Assembly (NCBI GenBank): GCA_021806045.1
Contig: JAJZDI010000014.1
Coordinates: 17,637-81,636 of the forward strand
DNA: 64,000 nucleotides
DNA from: Actinomycetes bacterium
GTDB taxonomy: Bacteria > Actinomycetota > Acidimicrobiia > Acidimicrobiales > RAAP-2
Reading direction: 5' to 3'
The notes beneath the pieces were generated by a model. That model saw only the letters and a program-made list of their open reading frames with translations. It was not told where the DNA came from and ran no database searches. Below, piece after piece: positions 17,678-25,999 of the stretch (positions are counted from its first letter, which is position 1; each line of letters begins with the position of its first letter). Both the position numbers and the translations under genes were made by a program.

Positions 17678-19393
17678 ATGGCAGAGATCACCGGCGGGAT
17701 GCTGCTCGCCCGGGCGCTCGAGGCCGAGGGTGTGTCGGTCGTGTTCGGCCTGCCCTCGCCCGAGCTGGACCCCCTGCTCGCCGCCCTCGACGAGATCGGC
17801 ATCCGGCTGGTCCCGGTCCGGCACGAAGCGGCCGGCGTCCACATGGCGGAAGGCCTCTACAAGACGACCGGGAAGCTGGCCGCCGTGCTCGGCAATCCCG
17901 GCCCCGGAACGGCCAACCTGGTTCCCGGCGTCCTCACCGCCCTCCACGAGGGGGTGGCCGTGGTGGTGGTCACCGCGCAGCACCGGATGGGCATCGTCTA
18001 CCCCACCCCACCCTCCACCTTCCAGGGGCAGGACCAGCTCGACCTGTTCCGCCCGGTGGTGAAGTGGGGCGGTCCCATCTTCGAGTGGGGGCGCATCCCC
18101 GAGGTCGTCCGGCTCGCCTGCCGCGAGATGTGGAACGGCCGCCCCGGTCCCGTCCACCTGGACCTGGAGGTGCCGGCCACCGTCCTGGCCGCCACCGGGG
18201 ACGAGTCACTGGCGCCCGTGCACCTGCCGGGTGCGTCGCGGGGTACGGGCCCCGAGGCCTCCGACGCGCAGCTGGACGAGGCGACCCGGCTGCTGGCCGG
18301 GGCGCGCCGGCCGGTGGTCATCGCCGGCACCGGCGTCGACCGGGCCGGCGCCAACGACGCCCTGCTCGAGATCGTCGACCTCCTGGGCTGCCCGGTACTC
18401 ACCACCACGGCCGGCCGCTCGGCGGTGCGCTCCGACCACCCCAACTACGTGTCGTCGGTGGGGGCGGCTGCCGACGAGGTCCGCCGTGAGGCCGACGTCC
18501 TGCTGGTGGCCGGCTCCCGCCTGGGCAACCTCGACCTCCCCTTCGACGGCCACTGGGGTGACCCCGCGGGGCAGCAGCTCATCCAGATCGACGTCGACCC
18601 CCGCCACCTGGGAGTGACGCGTCCCCTCGCCCTCGGCATCCTCTCCGATGCACGGCTCGCCCTCGAGGGCATCGCCGCCCGGCTGGCCAAGGTCGAACGG
18701 CCCACCTACGACCCCGACCTCCTCGCCCGCTACCGGGCACTCGACCAGGAGGCGGCCATGGCCATGGCCGGTCCGCTCCTGGCCTGGGAGGGACCCGGGA
18801 TCCACCCGGCACACGCCATGGGGGTGATCGGTGCCGTGTTCGGTTCGGACGCCGTCTACACCGTCGACGGCGGCAACACCGCACTGTGGGCGCACGCTCT
18901 GCTGCCACCGACCCGGCCCCGCTCCTACCACTCGATCCTGGAGCTCGGCATGCTCGGCACCGGGATCCCGTCGGCCATCGGAGCGAAGCTCGGCGCGCCG
19001 GACCGCACCGTCGTGTGCGTGACGGGCGACGGCGCCGCCGGCTTCAACGTCATGGAGCTGCAGACGGCCGCCCGCGAGGGGGTGGACATCACCGTGGTCG
19101 TCTTCGCCGAGGGGGCGTGGACCATGGAGGAGCCGGCCGAGCTCGCCCTCTACGGGCGTACGTTCGGCACCGCGCACGGCGAGGTCCGCTGGGACCTGGT
19201 GGCCACCGGGCTCGGCTGCGCCGGCGCCTTCGTCGACCGTATGGAGGACCTCGAGCCGGCGCTGCGCGAGGCCCGGGACACGCCGGGTCCCGCCCTCGTC
19301 TGCGTGCGCAGCGACCACGACGCCAATCTGGCCGTCCCGGCTGAAGCGCTCGCCCGGTTCTTCGAGGTCTACACCGGGCCGGCTCCTGGCTGA
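17678..19393 (+). CDS. Thiamine-diphosphate-dependent enzyme (acetolactate synthase/2-hydroxyacyl-CoA lyase-like)
   Basis: A 571-residue three-domain TPP enzyme: N-terminal pyrimidine-binding domain with catalytic Glu in VPVRHEAAGVHMAEG (Glu about residue 50), central TPP_enzyme_M domain, and C-terminal PP domain beginning VYTVDGGN and containing the cofactor loop GDGAAGF (Gly450-Asp451-Gly452). The second half of the cofactor motif reads VVFAEGAWTMEE where most relatives have NN, so the usual Asn metal ligand seems replaced by Ala. No residue set identifies the substrate. ATG 17678 is preferred because GGGAGG lies 8-9 bases upstream. It follows the MDR oxidoreductase on the same strand. Confidence 0.87.
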   Translation: MAEITGGMLLARALEAEGVSVVFGLPSPELDPLLAALDEIGIRLVPVRHEAAGVHMAEGLYKTTGKLAAVLGNPGPGTANLVPGVLTALHEGVAVVVVTAQHRMGIVYPTPPSTFQGQDQLDLFRPVVKWGGPIFEWGRIPEVVRLACREMWNGRPGPVHLDLEVPATVLAATGDESLAPVHLPGASRGTGPEASDAQLDEATRLLAGARRPVVIAGTGVDRAGANDALLEIVDLLGCPVLTTTAGRSAVRSDHPNYVSSVGAAADEVRREADVLLVAGSRLGNLDLPFDGHWGDPAGQQLIQIDVDPRHLGVTRPLALGILSDARLALEGIAARLAKVERPTYDPDLLARYRALDQEAAMAMAGPLLAWEGPGIHPAHAMGVIGAVFGSDAVYTVDGGNTALWAHALLPPTRPRSYHSILELGMLGTGIPSAIGAKLGAPDRTVVCVTGDGAAGFNVMELQTAAREGVDITVVVFAEGAWTMEEPAELALYGRTFGTAHGEVRWDLVATGLGCAGAFVDRMEDLEPALREARDTPGPALVCVRSDHDANLAVPAEALARFFEVYTGPAPG

Positions 19394-19469
19394 GCCCGTC
19401 CTTCCACGGCAGCCTGGACCGGGAGAGAATGTGGTCGTGTCCGCCGGGCCGGCGGGCGGGGAGGGAACC

Positions 19470-20060
19470 ATGGCGTCGAAGACGGACCACCAGGGCGACA
19501 GCAGCTCGGGCGACCGCAACCGGTCGTCGGCTGTGTGGGACGGGCTCGGCACCGCCGTCACCGACCTCCTCGCCATTCCCGGGGCCACCGTGTCCGCCCT
19601 CGAGGCGGTCGCGGCCATGCCCGAGCGGGTCGACCGGCTGCTCACCGTGGCCGAGCGGCTGGCCGGGATCCTGGAGCGCACCGAGGGCACCGTCCGCCAG
19701 GCGGCCACCGGCGTGGACCTGGCCGGCCGGTCCATCCGCGACGCGCTGGGCGGCGTGGAGCTGGTGGTGGACGTCATGGAGCGCTCGGTCCCCGGACTGA
19801 CGTCGGGCGCGGAGTCGCTCAACGCCCTCGCCCTCCAGCTGGGCGGGGTGGCCGGCGAGCTGGCCAAGGAGCTGCCCCGGGCCACCAGCCAGCTCGAGGC
19901 GGTGGTGCCCGACCTCGACAAGGTCGTCCACACCCTCGACGACCGCCTCCTCCACCTGGACGAGGTCGTCACCGAGATGAGCGGGATCGTGGTGGGCGTC
20001 CTCGGCGCCATCCCGGGCGTTCGCCGTGCCGTGCGCAACGTCCGGCCCGAGACCCACTGA
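19470..20060 (+). CDS. Uncharacterised alpha-helical protein
   Basis: A 196-residue protein with no Cys and no transmembrane segment. After a polar 20-residue start, it is almost entirely predicted amphipathic helix with heptad-like spacing of Leu/Val (VERLAGILERTEGTVRQAATG; SGAESLNALALQLGGVAGEL; LDKVVHTLDDRLLHLDEVV), resembling methyl-accepting or apolipoprotein-like coiled-coil segments. It ends in a basic segment GVRRAVRNVRPE. I recognise no family. ATG 19470 is used because GGGGAGGGAA lies upstream. It sits between the TPP enzyme and the PLP enzyme on the same strand, with a GC-rich repeat behind it. Confidence 0.7.
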   Translation: MASKTDHQGDSSSGDRNRSSAVWDGLGTAVTDLLAIPGATVSALEAVAAMPERVDRLLTVAERLAGILERTEGTVRQAATGVDLAGRSIRDALGGVELVVDVMERSVPGLTSGAESLNALALQLGGVAGELAKELPRATSQLEAVVPDLDKVVHTLDDRLLHLDEVVTEMSGIVVGVLGAIPGVRRAVRNVRPETH

Positions 20061-20141
20061 GCACACGGGGCGCCGCTGGGCCCCACGGGGTACACGGGCC
20101 CCACGGGCCCCACGGGGCACACGGGGCCCCACCACGGGGCG
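20061..20141. repeat. Degenerate CCCCACGGG repeat between two genes
   Basis: Nearly the whole gap after the stop at 20060 is built from variants of gggccccacgggg and cacacgggg, in a 9- to 13-base rhythm. The copies can fold on themselves as GGGCCCC is self-complementary. No T-tract follows. A repeat with possible RNA structure is all that can be supported. Confidence 0.7.
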
Positions 20142-20198
20142 ACGTCGTCACGGGCTCGAGGGCAGCGCCAGCCGGCACCAGCTCGCTACCATGCCGCC

Positions 20199-21479
20199 AT
20201 GGGGGACCCCTTCGGCCACACACCGCTCCCCGCCCACGGCCAGCCGCCGGCCCAAGTGCTCGACGAGCTGGCCCGGCTGAAGGCGGACGACCGGGACTGG
20301 CGCAGCGGCAGGGTCTTCAGCCTGGTCTACTCGGCGGGCGAGGAGCACCACCACCTGCTCGAGCAGGCCCTCGCCATGTACGCGGCAGAGAACGGGCTGA
20401 ACGTCCTGGCCTTCCCGAGCATCGGCCGGCTCCAGCACGACCTGGTGCGCAACACGGCGTCGCTGCTCGGTGCCGACGATCCCGCCTCGGGGGGTGGCGT
20501 CGAGGGCTACCTCACCTCGGGCGGCTCCGAGAGCCTGGTGCAGGCGACGAAGGTGGCGAGGGACGTCGCCCGTGAGCGGGGCATCGCCCGCCCGTCGGTG
20601 GTGGCCGCCACCAGCGCCCACGCCGCGTTCACCAAGGGTGCCGACTACTTCGACCTGGAGCTGCGCCGGGTGCCGGTCGGCCCCGACTTCCGGGCCGACC
20701 CGGCCGCCATGGAGGCGGCCGTGGACGAGTCAACCATCCTGCTCGTCGGCTCGGCGCCCGCCTACCCGACCGGCGTCGTCGACCCCATCGAGGAGCTGGC
20801 CGCCGTCGCCCGCCGTCACGACGTGCTCCTCCACGTCGACGCGTGCATGGGCGGGTACCTGCTGCCGTTCCTCGCCCGCCTGGGGCGCTTCGACGCGCCC
20901 TTCGACTTCCGGGTCGACGGCGTCACGTCGATGTCGGCCGACCTCCACAAGTACGGCTACGCGGCCAAGGGGGTGTCCGTCGCCCTCTACCGCACCCACG
21001 AGCTGGCACGGCACCAGGTATTCGTCACCACCGACTGGGACGGCGGCTTCTACGCGTCGACCACCGTGGCCGGCAGCAAGCCGGCCGGTCCCATCGCCGC
21101 CGCCTGGGCGGCCACGATGCACCTCGGGCTGGATGGCTACCTGCGCCTGACGGCCGAGGCCCACGACGCCGCACTGGCCCTGCGCCGGGGGATCGAGGGC
21201 ATCGACGGCCTCGTCGTGCGAGGTGACCCGCCGGCCACCGTCCTCGCCTTCGGAGCGGCGGACCCGGCCACCCTCGACATCTTCGCCGTGGGCGATGCGC
21301 TGGCCGGGCGCGGCTGGTACCTGGACCGCCAGTCCGGTCCTGACAGCCTGCACGCCACCGTCCACGCCGGCAGCGCCGCGTCGGTCGGGGACCTGGTGGC
21401 CGACCTGGGTGAGGTCGTGGCCGAGGTCGGCTCCCGGCGGGCGGCCGACCGCTCCACCACATACGGGTCCGACACCTGA
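20199..21479 (+). CDS. PLP-dependent lyase/decarboxylase, sphingosine-1-phosphate lyase-like
   Basis: A 426-residue fold-type I PLP enzyme of the group II decarboxylase superfamily. The PLP-binding Lys is in SADLHKYGY (Lys about 251), the pyridine-binding Asp in LLHVDACMGGYLLPF, and the start of the cofactor cage is YLTSGGSES. The sequence around Lys, with HKYGYAAKGVSV, and the early FPSIGRLQHDLVRNTASLLG match sphingosine-1-phosphate lyase more than glutamate decarboxylase. Eukaryotic lyases have an extra N-terminal membrane helix, absent here as in known bacterial homologues. Its natural substrate in a bacterium without evident sphingolipids in this window is open. ATG 20199 is the first in-frame start after the repeat region. 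Confidence 0.88.
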   Translation: MGDPFGHTPLPAHGQPPAQVLDELARLKADDRDWRSGRVFSLVYSAGEEHHHLLEQALAMYAAENGLNVLAFPSIGRLQHDLVRNTASLLGADDPASGGGVEGYLTSGGSESLVQATKVARDVARERGIARPSVVAATSAHAAFTKGADYFDLELRRVPVGPDFRADPAAMEAAVDESTILLVGSAPAYPTGVVDPIEELAAVARRHDVLLHVDACMGGYLLPFLARLGRFDAPFDFRVDGVTSMSADLHKYGYAAKGVSVALYRTHELARHQVFVTTDWDGGFYASTTVAGSKPAGPIAAAWAATMHLGLDGYLRLTAEAHDAALALRRGIEGIDGLVVRGDPPATVLAFGAADPATLDIFAVGDALAGRGWYLDRQSGPDSLHATVHAGSAASVGDLVADLGEVVAEVGSRRAADRSTTYGSDT

Positions 21480-21511
21480 GGCGATCGACGGGTGAGTCCG
21501 ACCCCTGAGGC

Positions 21512-22198
21512 TCAGTCCGACGTGGGCGGCAGCAGGCGGTAGCCGGCGCCCCGCACCGTCTGGATCAGCGGGGCCAACCCGGGCAGGTTGATCTTGCGCC
21601 GGAGGTAGCCGACATAGACGTCGACGACGTTCGAGCCCGGTTCGAAGCTGTAGCTCCACACGTTGCTCAGGATCTGCGAGCGAGAGAGCACCTGGCGAGG
21701 GTGGCGCATGAACAGCTCGAGCATCACCCACTCCCGGGGCGCCAGCTCGATCTGGCGACCGCCGCGCTGCGCCACCTTGGTCAGCAGGTCCAGGCGGAGG
21801 TCACCGACGACGAGCTCCGTCTGGGTGGGCTGCCCGGTGCTGCGCCGGACGGCACGGATCCGGGCCAGCAGCTCATCGAAGGCGAACGGCTTGGTGATGT
21901 AGTCGTTGGCACCGGCGTCGAGACCGGTCACCTTGTCCCGGAGGTCGTCCCGGGCCGACACGACGATGACCGGCGCAGCGAACCCGCCGGCCCGGAGCCA
22001 CCGCAACAGGTCGGTGCCGTCCTCGCCCGGCAGCCCGAGGTCCAAGAGGATCAGCTCCAATTCGGGACCGAGCACCGAGAGCCACCGGCGGGCGTCCTCT
22101 GCGCTCGATGCCACCGTCACCGCGTGCCCCTCGGCCTCGAGGCCCCGTTCGAGGAACAGGGCGATCTTCGGATCGTCTTCGATCACCATCACCTGCAC
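21512..22198 (-). CDS. OmpR-family response regulator
   Basis: A 228-residue response regulator: receiver domain with acidic pair EDD (7-9), phosphoacceptor Asp53 in LLDLGLPGEDG, switch Ser81 and conserved Lys103 in YITKPF; then a winged-helix DNA-binding domain from about residue 130, with the recognition segment SNVVDVYVGYLRRKI and terminal TVRGAGYRL. The start is GTG 22198, four bases after the stop of the histidine kinase gene, so both are co-translated. Targets cannot be read from sequence; the kinase's outer sensor domain suggests a cell-surface signal. Confidence 0.95.
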   Translation of the reverse strand: MQVMVIEDDPKIALFLERGLEAEGHAVTVASSAEDARRWLSVLGPELELILLDLGLPGEDGTDLLRWLRAGGFAAPVIVVSARDDLRDKVTGLDAGANDYITKPFAFDELLARIRAVRRSTGQPTQTELVVGDLRLDLLTKVAQRGGRQIELAPREWVMLELFMRHPRQVLSRSQILSNVWSYSFEPGSNVVDVYVGYLRRKINLPGLAPLIQTVRGAGYRLLPPTSD

Positions 22199-22202
22199 CC
22201 CG

Positions 22203-23966
22203 TCAGCCCTCCTCGCCAGCGAGTTCGAGGTGCTCGTCGGGTCCGGGGCGGGGGATGGTCAGGACGACCCGGCACCCGCCAAGAGGCGAATCGGTGATGT
22301 CCACCGAACCGTGGTGGGCCCGGGCGACCGCGCCCACGATGGCCAGACCGAGACCGGTCCCGGTTCCCCCGGATCCGCCGGGGCGTGCGAACCGACCGAG
22401 CACTGCCTGCCGCTGCTCGGGCGGGATCCCGGGGCCCGAATCATCCACCGCGATCTCCACCGTCGGATGGGCGGGGGTGCCCGCTTCACGAGCGGAGAGG
22501 CGGATGCTGTCCTCGGGGCCCGTGGCGTGCACGGCGTTCTCGACCAGGTTCAGGATCGCTCCACGGAGCTTGTCGAGATCCGCCACGACGACCACGTCGG
22601 GGATGGGTCCGGCCATCCAATTGCGGGGAGCGAGCATCGGGCCGGCGTCAGCGATGTCGAGCAACAGGGCCCGGAGGTCGACCGGCCACGCGTCGGTGAA
22701 GTCGGCCTCGAGCGACCGCCCGAGCAGGAGCAGCCGCTCCACCAGCCGCTTCATGTGGTCGATCTCGTCGATCACCGTCGTCACGATCTCGCGGGTGCGG
22801 GGATCGTCGCTGAGCTGGTTGCGGCTCATTACGTCGAGGTGGCCACGGGCCACGGTGAGCGGGGTCCGCAACTGGTGGGACACGTCGGCCATCATCTGTC
22901 GCTGGAGGGCCACCGACGATTCGATCTTGTCGATCATGGCATTGAAGGTCGCCGCCATCTCGCCCACCTCGTCGCTCGTCTCCTCTCCTTCGAGGCGTAC
23001 ACCCAGCTCGCCCCGCAGGCCGATGTCGGCCGCGGTCCGGGTGAGCCGGCGCACCGAACCGAGGGTCCGACGGAGCAGCACGGTCATGCTGACCACCGCA
23101 GCCAGCAGGATGATGAGGCCCTCGCCGACGGCCAGCCGCAGCACCCTGGCGCGCAGCGCCTCGTAGGTGGCGAGGCTTCCTGCGGTCAGGAACGTGCCCA
23201 CCCGCTTCCCGTGCTGGGTGATCGGCACGGCCAGCACCAGTTCGGCGTGGCCGTTGCCCGACACCTGGGTGAGCACCGACGACGTCGGAGGCGTGTCGGC
23301 GAGGCGGCGGACGGATGCGTTGGCCAGCAGCGCGTTCGAGCCCGGCGTGGCCAGGATCTGGCCATCGGAGGGGAGCGAGATGGCCAGCTGGTCGGTGTGC
23401 GAGGAGGCATGGGTCGCGAGGTAAGCGTGGCTGAACGCGAGCAGCGACTGGGAGGGCGGCCGGGTGGACGCGGCCCGTGTGAACTGCGTGACGTTCTCGG
23501 TCAGATCGCTCACGATGGTCGACCGGTAGCGATTGGCGAACGACTGCGTGAACTGCACGACGACGATGCCGAAGACCGAGGCGATGATGAGGGCGTGGAA
23601 CGCGGCCAGCCGCCCGACCGTGCCGACCCGGGGGATGCGCCTGGTCCGGCTCCGGGACCGGGTCCGCCGCTCCGATGGACGGGTACGGCGGTCGGGAGCA
23701 GGCTCCCACGCGCCCACGCCGCCCACGCCGCCCACGCCTCGGTCCACGCCATCCACGCCGTCCACGCCATCCACGCCGACGTCACCGGGCACGCCCACCG
23801 GCACGCTGACGGGCGCGCCGAACGAGGACCCGGTCACCCGGGGCTCCACCGGCTGCTCGGGCATCAGCTGCGAGGGCGCGCCCGTCACCTCCCTTCGCCC
23901 GGAGGCGCGGTGCCGCGCTGCAACTCCTGCCGGCGAGCCGGCAGCGTGTGCATTCTCATGAGTCAC
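22203..23966 (-). CDS. HAMP-domain sensor histidine kinase
   Basis: A 587-residue membrane histidine kinase. Residues 1-110 form an unusually long cytoplasmic N-terminus with a VDG tandem repeat (coded near 23700-23780) and an Arg-rich stretch. Two transmembrane helices (about 118-140 and 282-302) flank a 140-residue extracellular sensor domain. HAMP follows, then the HisKA box DVSHQLRTP with phosphoacceptor His about 364, N-box LRGAILNLVENAVHA, and G boxes DDSGPGIPP and GTGLGLAIV. The GTG start at 23966 lies inside the last codons of the upstream Ser-rich gene. With the response regulator it forms a complete two-component system. The signal is unknown. Confidence 0.92.
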   Translation of the reverse strand: MTHENAHAAGSPAGVAARHRASGRREVTGAPSQLMPEQPVEPRVTGSSFGAPVSVPVGVPGDVGVDGVDGVDGVDRGVGGVGGVGAWEPAPDRRTRPSERRTRSRSRTRRIPRVGTVGRLAAFHALIIASVFGIVVVQFTQSFANRYRSTIVSDLTENVTQFTRAASTRPPSQSLLAFSHAYLATHASSHTDQLAISLPSDGQILATPGSNALLANASVRRLADTPPTSSVLTQVSGNGHAELVLAVPITQHGKRVGTFLTAGSLATYEALRARVLRLAVGEGLIILLAAVVSMTVLLRRTLGSVRRLTRTAADIGLRGELGVRLEGEETSDEVGEMAATFNAMIDKIESSVALQRQMMADVSHQLRTPLTVARGHLDVMSRNQLSDDPRTREIVTTVIDEIDHMKRLVERLLLLGRSLEADFTDAWPVDLRALLLDIADAGPMLAPRNWMAGPIPDVVVVADLDKLRGAILNLVENAVHATGPEDSIRLSAREAGTPAHPTVEIAVDDSGPGIPPEQRQAVLGRFARPGGSGGTGTGLGLAIVGAVARAHHGSVDITDSPLGGCRVVLTIPRPGPDEHLELAGEEG

Positions 23967-24552
23967 CCGTCGTCGTAGTGGTTGTCGAGGAGCTCGACGA
24001 CGTGTCGCTGGAGCTGCTGTCCGAGCTCGACGACGAGCCGTCCGAGCTCGAAGTGGGAATGGTCACGACCGGGCTGTTCGGCGCCACGATCTGGGTGGGC
24101 GTCGGGGACGGGGCAGCCGGCGTCGGCGTCGGCGCCGGCGCTGTCGCAGGATGGCTCGTTGACGGTGGAGGTGACCCGCTCGGCGACGCCGCCTGTTGGG
24201 GCAGAGCGACCGGCGGGGACGAGACGCCGGACGGGGCACGGGGCGCCGTTCCCTGCGATGCCGACTTCGAGGCCGCAGGTGGCGACCCCGGCCCGCCCGT
24301 CGCCCCGCTGGCGATGGTGGTCACGGGCGCTGTGCCCGATCCGGGAGCGGGGACCACCGCCCGCCCGACCGGTGCCGATGCCGGGAGCGACGCTGGGGCG
24401 GACGTCCCGAGGCCGATGGACGCGACCGACGCGGCGAGCAGGGCGAAGGCCAGGAATCCCAGGTAGAGGGCGGGGAGACGGAGGGACCGCCGCCGCGAGC
24501 GCACCGGCCCCAGCACGGTGACGCCCGGTTCGGCGCTGGGATTGGGGGTCAA
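23956..24552 (-). CDS. Ser/Pro-rich single-pass membrane protein, first gene of the two-component operon
   Basis: A 198-residue protein. Residues 1-26 are polar and basic, 27-47 form one transmembrane helix (LPALYLGFLAFALLAASVASI), and everything beyond is a low-complexity Pro/Ala/Ser/Thr outer region ending in runs of Ser and Thr. There is no folded domain. It overlaps the histidine kinase start by 11 bases, so it is made together with the kinase and may act as a cell-wall spanning sensor stalk or accessory. That role is inference from gene order. Composition makes family searching uninformative. Confidence 0.65.
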   Translation of the reverse strand: MTPNPSAEPGVTVLGPVRSRRRSLRLPALYLGFLAFALLAASVASIGLGTSAPASLPASAPVGRAVVPAPGSGTAPVTTIASGATGGPGSPPAASKSASQGTAPRAPSGVSSPPVALPQQAASPSGSPPPSTSHPATAPAPTPTPAAPSPTPTQIVAPNSPVVTIPTSSSDGSSSSSDSSSSDTSSSSSTTTTTTGDS

Positions 24553-24583
24553 CGGAACGTCTCCACTTCGGGCGCCGGCGCCA

Positions 24584-25999
24584 TCAGGCAGCTTCGGCGG
24601 TGCGTCGGGCCGTCGTCCATCGCAACGGCGTCCAGACCACAGGATAAAAGGAATGAGGTACCCCTCGTCCGACGCCGTACACGGTCAGCCCGGCGCTCCC
24701 CCAAACGTCCAGGTCGAGCACCCCGGCGGCGTCGAAGACGACCCGGCCCGCCATGGACTCGGCCGTCTCCATCGGGTCGAGCGCCCGGTACTCGTCGGAC
24801 GCCACCGTCACCACGATGGCGTCGGCGCCGGACACGGCATCAGCCGGGGTCGGCATGCGGGAACCGGCCGGGAGCCGGGCGTCGACCAGCGGGTCGTACG
24901 TGGCCACGTCCGCTCCCGCGGCCACCAGATCCTCCACGATCTGGAGCCCCGGCGAGTCACGGGTGTCGTCGGTACCGTCCTTGAAGGCCAGTCCGAGCAC
25001 ACCGATCCGTCTCCCCGCCAGGCCACCCAGCACCGAGTCGAGCCGCTCGACGACGGAGTGCCGGGCGCGGGTGTTCTGGGCCTCGGCCGCCTCCGCCAGG
25101 TCGGTGCAGGTCCCGGCAGCCGCCCCCAGCGACACGAAGCCCGCCACGTCCTTGGGCAGGCACGACCCGCCGTAACCGGGCCCGGGTCGGAGGAACTCAC
25201 GGCCGATCCGATGGTCGGCGCCCACGCCGGCCAGCACGGCCGCCGCTTCGGTCCCGAGGGCGTCGCACAGTTGGGCGACCTCGTTGGCGAACGAGATCTT
25301 GATGGCGAGGAAGGTGTTCGCCGCGTACTTGACCAGCTCGGCTCCCCGCCGGTCGCACACGACGACCGGGCAACCCGACGGGTAGAGATCGGCAACCATC
25401 CGGGCCACGCCGGCATCGTCGGCGCCGACGACCACCCGGTCAGGGGCGAGGAAGTCCTCCACCGCCCGGGACTCGCGCAGGAACTCGGGGCTCGACACCA
25501 CATCAATGGCGACCCCGGGTCGCGCCTCCTCGGCACAGACCAGCTCCAGCGCTTCACACGACCCCGGCGGCACCGTGCTCTTCACCACGACGACGAGGTC
25601 CGAGGCGGCGTGCCGGGCCAGCTCCCTGGCGGCGGTGGCCAGGTAGCTCAGGTCGGGCTCGCCGCTCGGTTGGGGTGGGGTACCCACGCACAGGAAGGCC
25701 GCGTCGGCCCCGTCCAGTGCTGGAGCGACGTCGGCCGTGAAGCGGAGTCTGCCGGCGGCCCGACCCGAGGTGACCAGCTCGCCCAGGCCCGGCTCGTGGA
25801 TGGGGATGCCGCCATCCTGAAGGACGGCAAGGCGTCCCGGGTCACGTTCGACACAGGTCACGTCGTGTCCCAGATGAGCGAAGCATGCCGCCGCGGTCAG
25901 GCCCACGTACCCGGCTCCGACCACGCACAGCCGGCGGGGTCGGCCGGCAGGCGCCGGCACGGCAGGTTCGGGCACGGCAGGTTCGGGCACGTCAGTCAC
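24584..25999 (-). CDS. UDP-glucose/GDP-mannose 6-dehydrogenase
   Basis: A 471-residue NAD-dependent nucleotide-sugar dehydrogenase that would convert a UDP-hexose into the uronic acid. The N-terminal Rossmann domain begins VVGAGYVGL with acidic VERD after strand 2; the middle helix domain has GAELVKYAANTFLAIKISFANE with the catalytic-site Lys and Asn; the catalytic Cys lies in GYGGSCLPKD; the C-terminal UDP-binding domain has GLAFKDGTDDTRDSP. The GTG at 25999 overlaps the stop of the ABC exporter gene (25992-25994). This makes it the last gene of the six-gene glycan operon, supplying a uronic acid donor for the glycosyltransferases. Confidence 0.93.
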   Translation of the reverse strand: MTDVPEPAVPEPAVPAPAGRPRRLCVVGAGYVGLTAAACFAHLGHDVTCVERDPGRLAVLQDGGIPIHEPGLGELVTSGRAAGRLRFTADVAPALDGADAAFLCVGTPPQPSGEPDLSYLATAARELARHAASDLVVVVKSTVPPGSCEALELVCAEEARPGVAIDVVSSPEFLRESRAVEDFLAPDRVVVGADDAGVARMVADLYPSGCPVVVCDRRGAELVKYAANTFLAIKISFANEVAQLCDALGTEAAAVLAGVGADHRIGREFLRPGPGYGGSCLPKDVAGFVSLGAAAGTCTDLAEAAEAQNTRARHSVVERLDSVLGGLAGRRIGVLGLAFKDGTDDTRDSPGLQIVEDLVAAGADVATYDPLVDARLPAGSRMPTPADAVSGADAIVVTVASDEYRALDPMETAESMAGRVVFDAAGVLDLDVWGSAGLTVYGVGRGVPHSFYPVVWTPLRWTTARRTAEAA

